Source: Urophycis tenuis (taxonomy: Eukaryota; Chordata; Actinopteri; Gadiformes; Phycidae). Taken from it: DNA of 64,000 nucleotides. The stretch lies in contig JAXIVH010000042.1 of NCBI GenBank assembly GCA_036785325.1, positions 1,914,989-1,978,988 of the forward strand, read 5' to 3'. This document shows, piece after piece, positions 1 to 11,076 of this stretch. A program made the position numbers and the translations under genes. The notes below the pieces were generated by a model, which was not told the origin of the DNA, ran no database searches, and saw nothing but the letters and a program-made list of their open reading frames with translations. Each line of letters begins with the position of its first letter. Position 1 is the first letter of the stretch.

Positions 1-2772
1 CAATCAGGGCCGGAGCTTGGTTCTTGTCCTCTGTTGGGTCCAGATGAACTAGCAGAAAACTGGGGTCACGAAGGACCGAGGCCAGCCGTGACAAAGCACT
101 GCCTCCACGGTCCCCCAATGCAGCTATCCTCAGCGATGGGTGTCCAGACCTAGGAAAGACCAAGACCAGCCCCGACCAGCGGTGCCTTCCCAGTCGGTCC
201 CAGGGTAGGAAAGGCCAAGGCCAGCCGCGACTAAGCACTGCCTCCCTGGCCCCTCCAGGACCCCATGCCGAACAGCCTGTTAATAACAATTCCTGTGCCC
301 CATACACCGCGCGACTACAGAGATTGTGTAGGAAGTTGACCTTAGAGAAGACTCAATGGCTTACTTTCCTCACCCAAAACAACAATTTCTTGGGGTAGTC
401 TATTCTCGCCGTAGGTACTTCGGTAATGGGTTTTTTTGTGAAAAGTTTTCCGGATGAAATGCATGCTGGGTAATTGCCTTCTTCCTCCAATATGTCAAGT
501 GTAGGTTAAGGTTAGGGTAGATTTAGGGGTAGAGTTAGCAGTTAACCTTAACGTTAGGTTTGAAGTAAATGGGAGGGGTTGCGGTTAGGGTTAAGGTTAG
601 GGCTGAGGTTAGGGTTAGGTATAAGGTTACGGTTTAGGGTTAAGGTTAGGGTTAAGGTTAGGGTTACGGTTAGGGCTAAGGTTAGGGCTAAGGTTAGAGT
701 AAGGGTTAGGGTTAGCGTTACGGTTAGGGTAAGGTTAGGGTTAGGGTTAGAGGTTAGGGGTTAGGGTTAAGATGAGGGCTGAGGTTAGGGTTAAGGTTAG
801 GGCTGAGGTTAGGGTTAGGTTTAAGGTTAGGGATAAGGTTAGGGTTGGGGTTACGGCTGAGATTGGGGTTAAGGTTAGGGTTGAGGTTAGGGTTAGTGTT
901 ATGGATAAGGTTAGGTTAAGTGTTAGGGCCAAGGTTAAGGTTAAGGTTATGGTTAAGATTAGGGTTAGGGCTAGAATTAGGGTTAGGGCTAAGGTTAGGG
1001 TTAGGGTTATGGCTGAGGTTAGGGTTAAGGTTAGGTTTGAGGTTAGTGTTAAGGTTAGGGCCAAGGTTAGGGTTAGGGTTAAGGTTAGGGTTAGGGCTAA
1101 GGTTAGGGTTAGGGTTATGGCTGAGGCTAGGGTTAGGGCTAAAGTTAGGGCAAAGGTTAGAGTTAGGGTTAGCGTTAGAGTTAGGGTAGGGTTAGTGTTG
1201 GAGGTTAGGGTAGGCTTAGGGTTAGAGTTAGAGTAGGGGTTAGGGTTAGAGTTAGAGTAGGGGTTAGGGTTAGTGTTAAGGCTAAGGTTAGGGGTTGAGG
1301 TTAGTGTTAAGATTAGGGCCAAGGTAAGGGTTAGTGTTAGGGTTGAGTTAGGGTTAGGGCTAAGGTTAGGCCTATGGTTAGGGTTGGGGTTGAGGTTATC
1401 CCTAGGGTTAGAGTTAGAGCTAGAGATTGAGGAAGGTAGAGTCAAGGTGAGACAGTCTGTACGGACTGAACTCACCCCCGCCGGATCGGGCTAGTACACT
1501 CTATCTCCCCCAACTCCCTCATTTCCATGAGGGAAGACAGGGGAGAAGAGATGGGAGGAGTATATATATTTAATATATATTTTTTTTAGTAAATAAATAC
1601 ATCGAGAGACTCACAGCTGGAGTGGCTTTTAATCTTTGTATTCAAGGTTGTTCCTCCTCTTTTGATTCCTCGCTGGTGGTGCGTCGTCTCCACCTAGTGG
1701 TCGTTTTGTGAAGAAGAGTTATAGAAATAGAAATAGAAATACTCTATTGTTCCCAGGTTGGGAAATTGCATTAATAGGTAAGTAATAATAATAATAATAG
1801 GTAATTGCAATAGTTGGTAAGGTAATCTATATTTAATTTATTTATTTATATTTGTATATTTATTTAGTCTATTTATTTATTCATTTTTGTTTATTTATTT
1901 ATTTAGATAAAGAGGATCACAGCTGGAGTGAGTTTTTAGTCTTTGTGTTAAAGGCTGGTTGCCTTCTTTTGATTCTTCAGTGGTGGTCCATCGCCTCCAT
2001 CTAGTGGTCGTTTTGTGAATAACAGTTGGTAAGGTAATATAAATGGGTTGTGTAGAGAGCCCGTTCTTTCGATGGCCCTGGCTCGGTTAGGTTCGTTAGA
2101 GTTATCTCGATGACCCCCCCCCCCACCTCATCCAACGACTCGGTAGTTGAATAGGGGATCAAAGGCAGTTGCACTCGCCAATATCTAGTCATCCGCAGCT
2201 CTCTTTTCCCATATTACCAAGAATGAAGTAAAACGAAATGGTTATCTGTCTTGTTGTGATATAACCGCTGATTTGGAGATATAGACTTGTTTTTCCTTTT
2301 CCCAAAGGTTTTCTTTGTTCCAAGATGAAGGTCAATCTAGTTTGATTGAAGGTACTTCCAATGCATTGGTATATTTACTTATTTGAATAAAGACGAGTCA
2401 CAGCTGGAGTGAGACTTTTCTTTTCCATTTCTATTTTAGTATAAACGTGCTATCGAAATATTAGGACACGTCATCAGTAGTGGACCCTGGGATCATAGGG
2501 TGTTTCTGGCCATTGTCACTATACACCCTCACCCAAGGGAGGCCCCCCCGAGAGTGATCAATTCTCAAGGTGTGTCGTTTCCGAAATGGAATTGGTATTG
2601 GGTTTAAGCTTTTTTAGGAGTGATCATTTGTTGAGGTAACGTCGAGGTAAGTAAAGGTAAGTAAAACACTTTTTAGGATACATTGTTTTGGTTATGGAGA
2701 GGAGGGGGCACATACTTACCCCCTGACCAGCACAAACCAGTTGTTAACACCGCTAGGTAGCCCTGGTTTGGC
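1..2772 (+). repeat. Satellite unit 1 (full, 2772 bp)
   Basis: Complete full-length unit in the phase set by the window start. It has the longest C-tract seen (11 C, about 2114-2124) and two copies of the 24-bp telomere-like minirepeat near 1235-1282. No gene is supported in it. Confidence 0.95.
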
Positions 2773-3274
2773 CAATCAGGGCCGGAGCTTGGTTCTTGTC
2801 CTCTGTTGGGTCCAGATGAACTAGCAGAAAACTGGGGTCACGAAGGACCGAGGCCAGCCGTGACAAAGCACTGCCTCCACGGTCCCCCAATGCAGCTATC
2901 CTCAGCGATGGGTGTCCAGACCTAGGAAAGACCAAGACCAGCCCCGACCAGCGGTGCCTTCCCAGTCGGTCCCAGGGTAGGAAAGGCCAAGGCCAGCCGC
3001 GACTAAGCACTGCCTCCCTGGCCCCTCCAGGACCCCATGCCGAACAGCCTGTTAATAACAATTCCTGTGCCCCATACACCGCGCGACTACAGAGATTGTG
3101 TAGGAAGTTGACCTTAGAGAAGACTCAATGGCTTACTTTCCTCACCCAAAACAACAATTTCTTGGGGTAGTCTATTCTCGCCGTAGGTACTTCGGTAATG
3201 GGTTTTTTTGTGAAAAGTTTTCCGGATGAAATGCATGCTGGGTAATTGTCTTCTTCCTCCAATATGTCAAGTGT

Positions 3275-4212
3275 AGGTTAAGGTTAGGGTAGATTTAGGG
3301 GTAGAGTTAGCAGTTAACCTTAACGTTAGGTTTGAAGTAAATGGGAGGGGTTGCGGTTAGGGTTAAGGTTAGGGCTGAGGTTAGGGTTAGGTATAAGGTT
3401 ACGGTTTAGGGTTAAGGTTAGGGTTAAGGTTAGGGTTACGGTTAGGGCTAAGGTTAGGGCTAAGGTTAGAGTAAGGGTTAGGGTTAGCGTTACGGTTAGG
3501 GTAAGGTTAGGGTTAGGGTTAGAGGTTAGGGGTTAGGGGTTAGGGTTAAGATGAGGGCTGAGGTTAGGGTTAAGGTTAGGGCTGAGGGTAGGGTTAGGTT
3601 TAAGGTTAGGGATAAGGTTAGGGTTGGGGTTACGGCTGAGATTGGGGTTAAGGTTAGGGTTGAGGTTAGGGTTAGTGTTATGGATAAGGTTAGGTTAAGT
3701 GTTAGGGCCAAGGTTAGGGTTAAGGTTATGGTTAAGATTAGGGTTAGGGCTAGAATTAGGGTTAGGGCTAAGGTTAGGGTTAGGGTTATGGCTGAGGTTA
3801 GGGTTAAGGTTAGGTTTGAGGTTAGGGTTAAGGTTAGGGCCAAGGTTAGGGTTAGGGTTAAGGTTAGGGTTAGGGCTAAGGTTAGGGTTAGGGTTATGGC
3901 TGAGGCTAGGGTTAGGGCTAAAGTTAGGGCAAAGGTTAGAGTTAGGGTTAGCGTTAGAGTTAGGGTAGGGTTAGTGTTGGAGGTTAGGGTAGGCTTAGGG
4001 TTAGAGTTAGAGTAGGGGTTAGGGTTAGAGTTAGAGTAGGGGTTAGGGTTAGTGTTAAGGCTAAGGTTAGGGGTTGAGGTTAGTGTTAAGATTAGGGCCA
4101 AGGTAAGGGTTAGTGTTAGGGTTGAGTTAGGGTTAGGGCTAAGGTTAGGCCTATGGTTAGGGTTGGGGTTGAGGTTATCCCTAGGGTTAGAGTTAGAGCT
4201 AGAGATTGAGGA
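3275..4212 (+). repeat. Degenerate telomere-like hexamer core (example, unit 2)
   Basis: About 0.94 kb of hexamer-phased variants of the vertebrate telomere repeat TTAGGG: TTAAGG, CTAAGG, TTACGG, TTGAGG, CTAGGG, TTAGAG, TTATGG and others. Runs of perfect TTAGGG rarely exceed two or three copies, so this is an ancient degenerate telomere-like array rather than a functional telomere tract. Every unit has the equivalent block, for example 505-1430, 6052-6990, 8828-9735, 17130-18050 and 62058-62990. The hexamer period removes stop codons in several frames and so creates long spurious open frames on both strands. Confidence 0.93.
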
Positions 4213-4370
4213 AGGTAGAGTCAAGGTGAGACAGTCTGTACGGACTGAACTCACCCCCGCCGGATCGGGCTAGTACACTCTATCTCCCCCAACTCCCTCA
4301 TTTCCATGAGGGAAGACAGGGGAGAAGAGATGGGAGGAGTATATATATTTAATATATATTTTTTTTAGTA

Positions 4371-4490
4371 AATAAATACATCGAGAGACTCACAGCTGGA
4401 GTGGCTTTTAATCTTTGTATTCAAGGTTGTTCCTCCTCTTTTGATTCCTCGCTGGTGGTGCGTCGTCTCCACCTAGTGGTCGTTTTGTGA
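4371..4490 (+). repeat. Intra-unit module 1 (AATAAA plus CACAGCTGGAGTG)
   Basis: First of three related blocks inside the full unit. AATAAA (4371-4376) is followed 15 bp later by CACAGCTGGAGTG (4391-4403). The block then continues through a TCTTTGT/CTTTTGATTC segment and ends CTAGTGGTCGTTTTGTGA at 4490. Module 2 (4682-4798) repeats this order with divergence, so the unit contains an old internal duplication. The order of a poly(A)-like signal and a downstream conserved block resembles a retroelement R/U5 region, but no LTR boundaries were identified. Confidence 0.75.
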
Positions 4491-4681
4491 AGAAGAGTTA
4501 TAGAAATAGAAATAGAAATACTCTATTGTTCCCAGGTTGGGAAATTGCATTAATAGGTAAGTAATAATAATAATAATAGGTAATTGCAATAGTTGGTAAG
4601 GTAATCTATATTTAATTTATTTATTTATATTTGTATATTTATTTAGTCTATTTATTTATTCATTTTTGTTTATTTATTTAT

Positions 4682-4798
4682 TTAGATAAAGAGGATCACA
4701 GCTGGAGTGAGTTTTTAGTCTTTGTGTTAAAGGCTGGTTGCCTTCTTTTGATTCTTCAGTGGTGGTCCATCGCCTCCATCTAGTGGTCGTTTTGTGAA
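4682..4798 (+). repeat. Intra-unit module 2 (diverged copy of module 1)
   Basis: GATAAA (4685-4690) precedes CACAGCTGGAGTG (4697-4709). The downstream order matches module 1, including CTAGTGGTCGTTTTGTGA ending at 4797. Short satellite units lack modules 1 and 2 and keep only module 3. Confidence 0.75.
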
Positions 4799-5154
4799 TA
4801 ACAGTTGGTAAGGTAATATAAATGGGTTGTGTAGAGAGCCCGTTCTTTCGATGGCCCTGGCTCGGTTAGGTTCGTTAGAGTTATCTCGATGACCCCCCCC
4901 ACCTCATCCAACGACTCGGTAGTTGAATAGGGGATCAAAGGCAGTTGCACTCGCCAATATCTAGTCATCCGCAGCTCTCTTTTCCCATATTACCAAGAAT
5001 GAAGTAAAACGAAATGGTTATCTGTCTTGTTGTGATATAACCGCTGATTTGGAGATATGGACTTGTTTTTCCTTTTCCTAAAGGTTTTCTTTGTTCCAAG
5101 ATGGAGGTCAATCTAGTTTGATTGAAGGTACTTCCAATGCATTGGTATATTTAC

Positions 5155-5200
5155 TTATTTGAATAAAGACGAGTCACAGCTGGAGTGAGACTTTTCTTTT
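5155..5200 (+). repeat. Intra-unit module 3 (partial)
   Basis: AATAAA (5162-5167) is followed by CACAGCTGGAGTG (5175-5187). The similarity to modules 1 and 2 fades after about 5190, so this is either a partial copy or a more diverged one. It is kept in both full and short units. Confidence 0.65.
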
Positions 5201-5548
5201 CCATTTCTATTTTAGTATAAACGTGCTATCGAAATATTAGGACACGTCATCAGTAGTGGACCCTGGGATCATAGGGTGTTTCTGGCCATTGTCACTATAC
5301 ACCCTCACCCAAGGGAGGCCCCCCCGAGAGTGATCAATTCTCAAGGTGTGTCGTTTCCGAAATGGAATTGGTATTGGGTTTAAGCTTTTTTAGGAGTGAT
5401 CATTTGTTGAGGTAACGTCGAGGTAAGTTAAGGTAAGTAAAACACTTTTTAGGATACATTGTTTTGGTTATGGAGAGGAGGGGGCACATACTTACCCCCT
5501 GACCAGCACAAACCAGTTGTTAACACCGCTAGGTAGCCCTGGTTTGGC

Positions 5549-8326
5549 CAATCAGGGCCGGAGCTTGGTTCTTGTCCTCTGTTGGGTCCAGATGAACTAG
5601 CAGAAAACTGGGGTCACGAAGGACCGAGGCCAGCCGTGACAAAGCACTGCCTCCACGGTCCCCCAATGCAGCTATCCTCAGCGATGGGTGTCCAGACCTA
5701 GGAAAGACCAAGACCAGCCCCGACCAGCGGTGCCTTCCCAGTCGGTCCCAGGGTAGGAAAGGCCAAGGCCAGCCGCGACTAAGCACTGCCTCCCTGGCCC
5801 CTCCAGGACCCCATGCCGAACAGCCTGTTAATAACAATTCCTGTGCCCCATACACCGCGCGACTACAGAGATTGTGTAGGAAGTTGACCTTAGAGAAGAC
5901 TCAATGGCTTACTTTCCTCACCCAAAACAACAATTTCTTGGGGTAGTCTATTCTCGCCGTAGGTACTTCGGTAATGGGTTTTTCTGTGAAAAGTTTTCCG
6001 GATGAAATGCATGCTGGGTAATTGTCTTCTTCCTCCAATATGTCAAGTGTAGGTTAAGGTTAGGGTAGATTTAGGGGTAGAGTTAGCAGTTAACCTTAAC
6101 GTTAGGTTTGAAGTAAATGGGAGGGGTTGCGGTTAGGGTTAAGGTTAGGGCTGAGGTTAGGGTTAGGTATAAGGTTACGGTTTAGGGTTAAGGTTAGGGT
6201 TAAGGTTAGGGTTACGGTTAGGGCTAAGGTTAGGGCTAAGGTTAGAGTAAGGGTTAGGGTTAGCGTTACGGTTAGGGTAAGGTTAGGGTTAGGGTTAGAG
6301 GTTAGGGGTTAGGGGTTAGGGTTAAGATGAGGGCTGAGGTTAGGGTTAAGGTTAGGGCTGAGGGTAGGGTTAGGTTTAAGGTTAGGGATAAGGTTAGGGT
6401 TGGGGTTACGGCTGAGATTGGGGTTAAGGTTAGGGTTGAGGTTAGGGTTAGTGTTATGGATAAGGTTAGGTTAAGTGTTAGGGCCAAGGTTAGGGTTAAG
6501 GTTATGGTTAAGATTAGGGTTAGGGCTAGAATTAGGGTTAGGGCTAAGGTTAGGGTTAGGGTTATGGCTGAGGTTAGGGTTAAGGTTAGGTTTGAGGTTA
6601 GGGTTAAGGTTAGGGCCAAGGTTAGGGTTAGGGTTAAGGTTAGGGTTAGGGCTAAGGTTAGGGTTAGGGTTATGGCTGAGGCTAGGGTTAGGGCTAAAGT
6701 TAGGGCAAAGGTTAGAGTTAGGGTTAGCGTTAGAGTTAGGGTAGGGTTAGTGTTGGAGGTTAGGGTAGGCTTAGGGTTAGAGTTAGAGTAGGGGTTAGGG
6801 TTAGAGTTAGAGTAGGGGTTAGGGTTAGTGTTAAGGCTAAGGTTAGGGGTTGAGGTTAGTGTTAAGATTAGGGCCAAGGTAAGGGTTAGTGTTAGGGTTG
6901 AGTTAGGGTTAGGGCTAAGGTTAGGCCTATGGTTAGGGTTGGGGTTGAGGTTATCCCTAGGGTTAGAGTTAGAGCTAGAGATTGAGGAAGGTAGAGTCAA
7001 GGTGAGACAGTCTGTACGGACTGAACTCACCCCCGCCGGATCGGGCTAGTACACTCTATCTCCCCCAACTCCCTCATTTCCATGAGGGAAGACAGGGGAG
7101 AAGAGATGGGAGGAGTATATATATTTAATATATATTTTTTTTAGTAAATAAATACATCGAGAGACTCACAGCTGGAGTGGCTTTTAATCTTTGTATTCAA
7201 GGTTGTTCCTCCTCTTTTGATTCCTCGCTGGTGGTGCGTCGTCTCCACCTAGTGGTCGTTTTGTGAAGAAGAGTTATAGAAATAGAAATAGAAATACTCT
7301 ATTGTTCCCAGGTTGGGAAATTGCATTAATAGGTAAGTAATAATAATAATAATAGGTAATTGCAATAGTTGGTAAGGTAATCTATATTTAATTTATTTAT
7401 TTATATTTGTATATTTATTTAGTCTATTTATTTATTCATTTTTGTTTATTTATTTATTTAGATAAAGAGGATCACAGCTGGAGTGAGTTTTTAGTCTTTG
7501 TGTTAAAGGCTGGTTGCCTTCTTTTGATTCTTCAGTGGTGGTCCATCGCCTCCATCTAGTGGTCGTTTTGTGAATAACAGTTGGTAAGGTAATATAAATG
7601 GGTTGTGTAGAGAGCCCGTTCTTTCGATGGCCCTGGCTCGGTTAGGTTCGTTAGAGTTATCTCGATGACCCCCCCCCCACCTCATCCAACGACTCGGTAG
7701 TTGAATAGGGGATCAAAGGCAGTTGCACTCGCCAATATCTAGTCATCCGCAGCTCTCTTTTCCCATATTACCAAGAATGAAGTAAAACGAAATGGTTATC
7801 TGTCTTGTTGTGATATAACCGCTGATTTGGAGATATAGACTTGTTTTTCCTTTTCCCAAAGGTTTTCTTTGTTCCAAGATGAAGGTCAATCTAGTTTGAT
7901 TGAAGGTACTTCCAATGCATTGGTATATTTACTTATTTGAATAAAGACGAGTCACAGCTGGAGTGAGACTTTTCTTTTCCATTTCTATTTTAGTATAAAC
8001 GTGCTATCGAAATATTAGGACACGTCATCAGTAGTGGACCCTGGGATCATAGGGTGTTTCTGGCCATTGTCACTATACACCCTCACCCAAGGGAGGCCCC
8101 CCCGAGAGTGATCAATTCTCAAGGTGTGTCGTTTCCGAAATGGAATTGGTATTGGGTTTAAGCTTTTTTAGGAGTGATCATTTGTTGAGGTAACGTCGAG
8201 GTAAGTAAAGGTAAGTAAAACACTTTTTAGGATACATTGTTTTGGTTATGGAGAGGAGGGGGCACATACTTACCCCCTGACCAGCACAAACCAGTTGTTA
8301 ACACCGCTAGGTAGCCCTGGTTTGGC
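5549..8326 (+). repeat. Satellite unit 3 (full, 2778 bp)
   Basis: Full unit with the standard anatomy, two 24-bp minirepeats near 6788-6830 and a C-tract near 7669-7678. No gene is supported. Confidence 0.95.
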
Positions 8327-11076
8327 CAATCAGGGCCGGAGCTTGGTTCTTGTCCTCTGTTGGGTCCAGATGAACTAGCAGAAAACTGGGGTCACGAAGG
8401 ACCGAGGCCAGCCGTGACAAAGCACTGCCTCCACGGTCCCCCAATGCAGCTATCCTCAGCGATGGGTGTCCAGACCTAGGAAAGACCAAGACCAGCCCCG
8501 ACCAGCGGTGCCTTCCCAGTCGGTCCCAGGGTAGGAAAGGCCAAGGCCAGCCGCGACTAAGCACTGCCTCCCTGGCCCCTCCAGGACCCCATGCCGAACA
8601 GCCTGTTAATAACAATTCCTGTGCCCCATACACCGCGTGACTACAGAGATTGTGTAGGAAGTTGACCTTAGAGAAGACTCAATGGCTTACTTTCCTCACC
8701 CAAAACAACAATTTCTTGGGGTAGTCTATTCTCGCCGTAGGTACTTCGGTAATGGGTTTTTCTGTGAAAAGTTTTCCGGATGAAATGCATGCTGGGTAAT
8801 TGTCTTCTTCCTCCAATATGTCAAGTGTAGGTTAAGGTTAGGGTAGATTTAGGGGTAGAGTTAGCAGTTAACCTTAACGTTAGGTTTGAAGTAAATGGGA
8901 GGGGTTGCGGTTAGGGTTAAGGTTAGGGCTGAGGTTAGGGTTAGGTATAAGGTTACGGTTTAGGGTTAAGGTTAGGGTTAAGGTTAGGGTTACGGTTAGG
9001 GCTAAGGTTAGGGCTAAGGTTAGAGTAAGGGTTAGGGTTAGCGTTACGGTTAGGGTAAGGTTAGGGTTAGGGTTAGAGGTTAGGGGTTAGGGGTTAGGGT
9101 TAAGATGAGGGCTGAGGTTAGGGTTAAGGTTAGGGCTGAGGGTAGGGTTAGGTTTAAGGTTAGGGATAAGGTTAGGGTTGGGGTTACGGCTGAGATTGGG
9201 GTTAAGGTTAGGGTTGAGGTTAGGGTTAGTGTTATGGATAAGGTTAGGTTGTGTTAGGGCCAAGGTTAGGGTTAAGGTTATGGTTAAGATTAGGGTTAGG
9301 GCTAGAATTAGGGTTAGGGCTAAGGTTAGGGTTAGGGTTATGGCTGAGGTTAGGGTTAAGGTTAGGTTTGAGGTTAGGGTTAAGGTTAGGGCCAAGGTTA
9401 GGGTTAGGGTTAAGGTTAGGGTTAGGGCTAAGGTTAGGGTTAGGGTTATGGCTGAGGCTAGGGTTAGGGCTAAAGTTAGGGCAAAGGTTAGAGTTAGGGT
9501 TAGCGTTAGAGTTAGGGTAGGGTTAGTGTTGGAGGTTAGGGTAGGCTTAGGGTTAGAGTTAGAGTAGGGGTTAGGGTTAGTGTTAAGGCTAAGGTTAGGG
9601 GTTGAGGTTAGTGTTAAGATTAGGGCCAAGGTAAGGGTTAGTGTTAGGGTTGAGTTAGGGTTAGGGCTAAGGTTAGGCCTATGGTTAGGGTTGGGGTTGA
9701 GGTTATCCCTAGGGTTAGAGTTAGAGCTAGAGATTGAGGAAGGTAGAGTCAAGGTGAGACAGTCTGTACGGACTGAACTCACCCCCGCCGGATCGGGCTA
9801 GTACACTCTATCTCCCCCAACTCCCTCATTTCCATGAGGGAAGACAGGGGAGAAGAGATGGGAGGAGTATATATATTTAATATTTTTTTTTTTTAGTAAA
9901 TAAATACATCGAGAGACTCACAGCTGGAGTGGCTTTTAATCTTTGTATTCAAGGTTGTTCCTCCTCTTTTGATTCCTCGCTGGTGGTGCGTCGTCTCCAC
10001 CTAGTGGTCGTTTTGTGAAGAAGAGTTATAGAAATAGAAATAGAAATACTCTATTGTTCCCAGGTTGGGAAATTGCATTAATAGGTAAGTAATAATAATA
10101 ATAATAGGTAATTGCAATAGTTGGTAAGGTAATCTATATTTAATTTATTTATTTATATTTGTATATTTATTTAGTCTATTTATTTATTCATTTTTGTTTA
10201 TTTATTTATTTAGATAAAGAGGATCACAGCTGGAGTGAGTTTTTAGTCTTTGTGTTAAAGGCTGGTTGCCTTCTTTTGATTCTTCAGTGGTGGTCCATCG
10301 CCTCCATCTAGTGGTCGTTTTGTGAATAACAGTTGGTAAGGTAATATAAATGGGTTGTGTAGAGAGCCCGTTCTTTCGATGGCCCTGGCTCGGTTAGGTT
10401 CGTTAGAGTTATCTCGATGACCCCCCCCACCTCATCCAACGACTCGGTAGTTGAATAGGGGATCAAAGGCAGTTGCACTCGCCAATATCTAGTCATCCGC
10501 AGCTCTCTTTTCCCATATTACCAAGAATGAAGTAAAACGAAATGGTTATCTGTCTTGTTGTGATATAACCGCTGATTTGGAGATATAGACTTGTTTTTCC
10601 TTTTCCCAAAGGTTTTCTTTGTTCCAAGATGAAGGTCAATCTAGTTTGATTGAAGGTACTTCCAATGCATTGGTATATTTACTTATTTGAATAAAGACGA
10701 GTCACAGCTGGAGTGAGACTTTTCTTTTCCATTTCTATTTTAGTATAAACGTGCTATCGAAATATTAGGACACGTCATCAGTAGTGGACCCTGGGATCAT
10801 AGGGTGTTTCTGGCCATTGTCACTATACACCCTCACCCAAGGGAGGCCCCCCCGAGAGTGATCAATTCTCAAGGTGTGTCGTTTCCGAAATGGAATTGGT
10901 ATTGGGTTTAAGCTTTTTTAGGAGTGATCATTTGTTGAGGTAACGTCGAGGTAAGTAAAGGTAAGTAAAACACTTTTTAGGATACATTGTTTTGGTTATG
11001 GAGAGGAGGGGGCACATACTTACCCCCTGACCAGCACAAACCAGTTGTTAACACCGCTAGGTAGCCCTGGTTTGGC
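8327..11076 (+). repeat. Satellite unit 4 (full, 2750 bp, one 24-bp minirepeat)
   Basis: Full unit shortened by loss of one copy of the 24-bp minirepeat near 9567 and by a 2-bp loss at 9249-9251, where neighbours read GGTTAAGTG. The TATA-rich linker near 9880 is also altered to a T run. No gene is supported. Confidence 0.95.

Larger units (their letters stand above)
2773..5548 (+). repeat. Satellite unit 2 (full, 2776 bp), reference for unit anatomy
   Basis: Full unit used to describe the anatomy. 2773-3270 is GC-rich non-telomeric sequence. 3275-4212 is the degenerate telomere-like core. 4213-4370 is a linker with a short inverted repeat (CAGTC 4232-4236 and GACTG 4243-4247 around GTAC) and a TATA-rich stretch. 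4371-4490, 4682-4798 and 5155-5200 are three related AATAAA/CACAGCTGGAGTG modules. An AAT tract lies near 4562-4578, TTTA repeats at 4616-4685, and a C-tract at 4893-4900. No protein-coding gene is supported. Confidence 0.95.

Noticed and set aside
505..1430. Functional telomere tract
   Set aside because: Perfect TTAGGG runs are very short and mixed with many variants, and the block lies between non-telomeric sequence in every unit.
747..1475. Long open frames on both strands in the telomere-like core (Thr-Leu, Asn-Pro, Val-Arg, Gly-Leu repeats), recurring in every unit
   Set aside because: They follow from translating a hexamer repeat that lacks stops in several frames. Overlapping frames are open on both strands at once, with pure dipeptide composition and no domain.
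2001..2192. 60-80-aa open frames across the C-tract on the - strand
   Set aside because: Their length and reading frame change with C-tract length from unit to unit, which excludes a conserved product.
2753..3079. 108-aa open frame on the - strand of the GC-rich block, present in every unit
   Set aside because: It persists because the units are nearly identical. The differences seen among copies (Arg to Cys, Pro to Leu or Gln, Gly to Arg, Phe to Ile, Pro to Ser) all change the amino acid, so there is no sign of purifying selection, and no domain is recognised.
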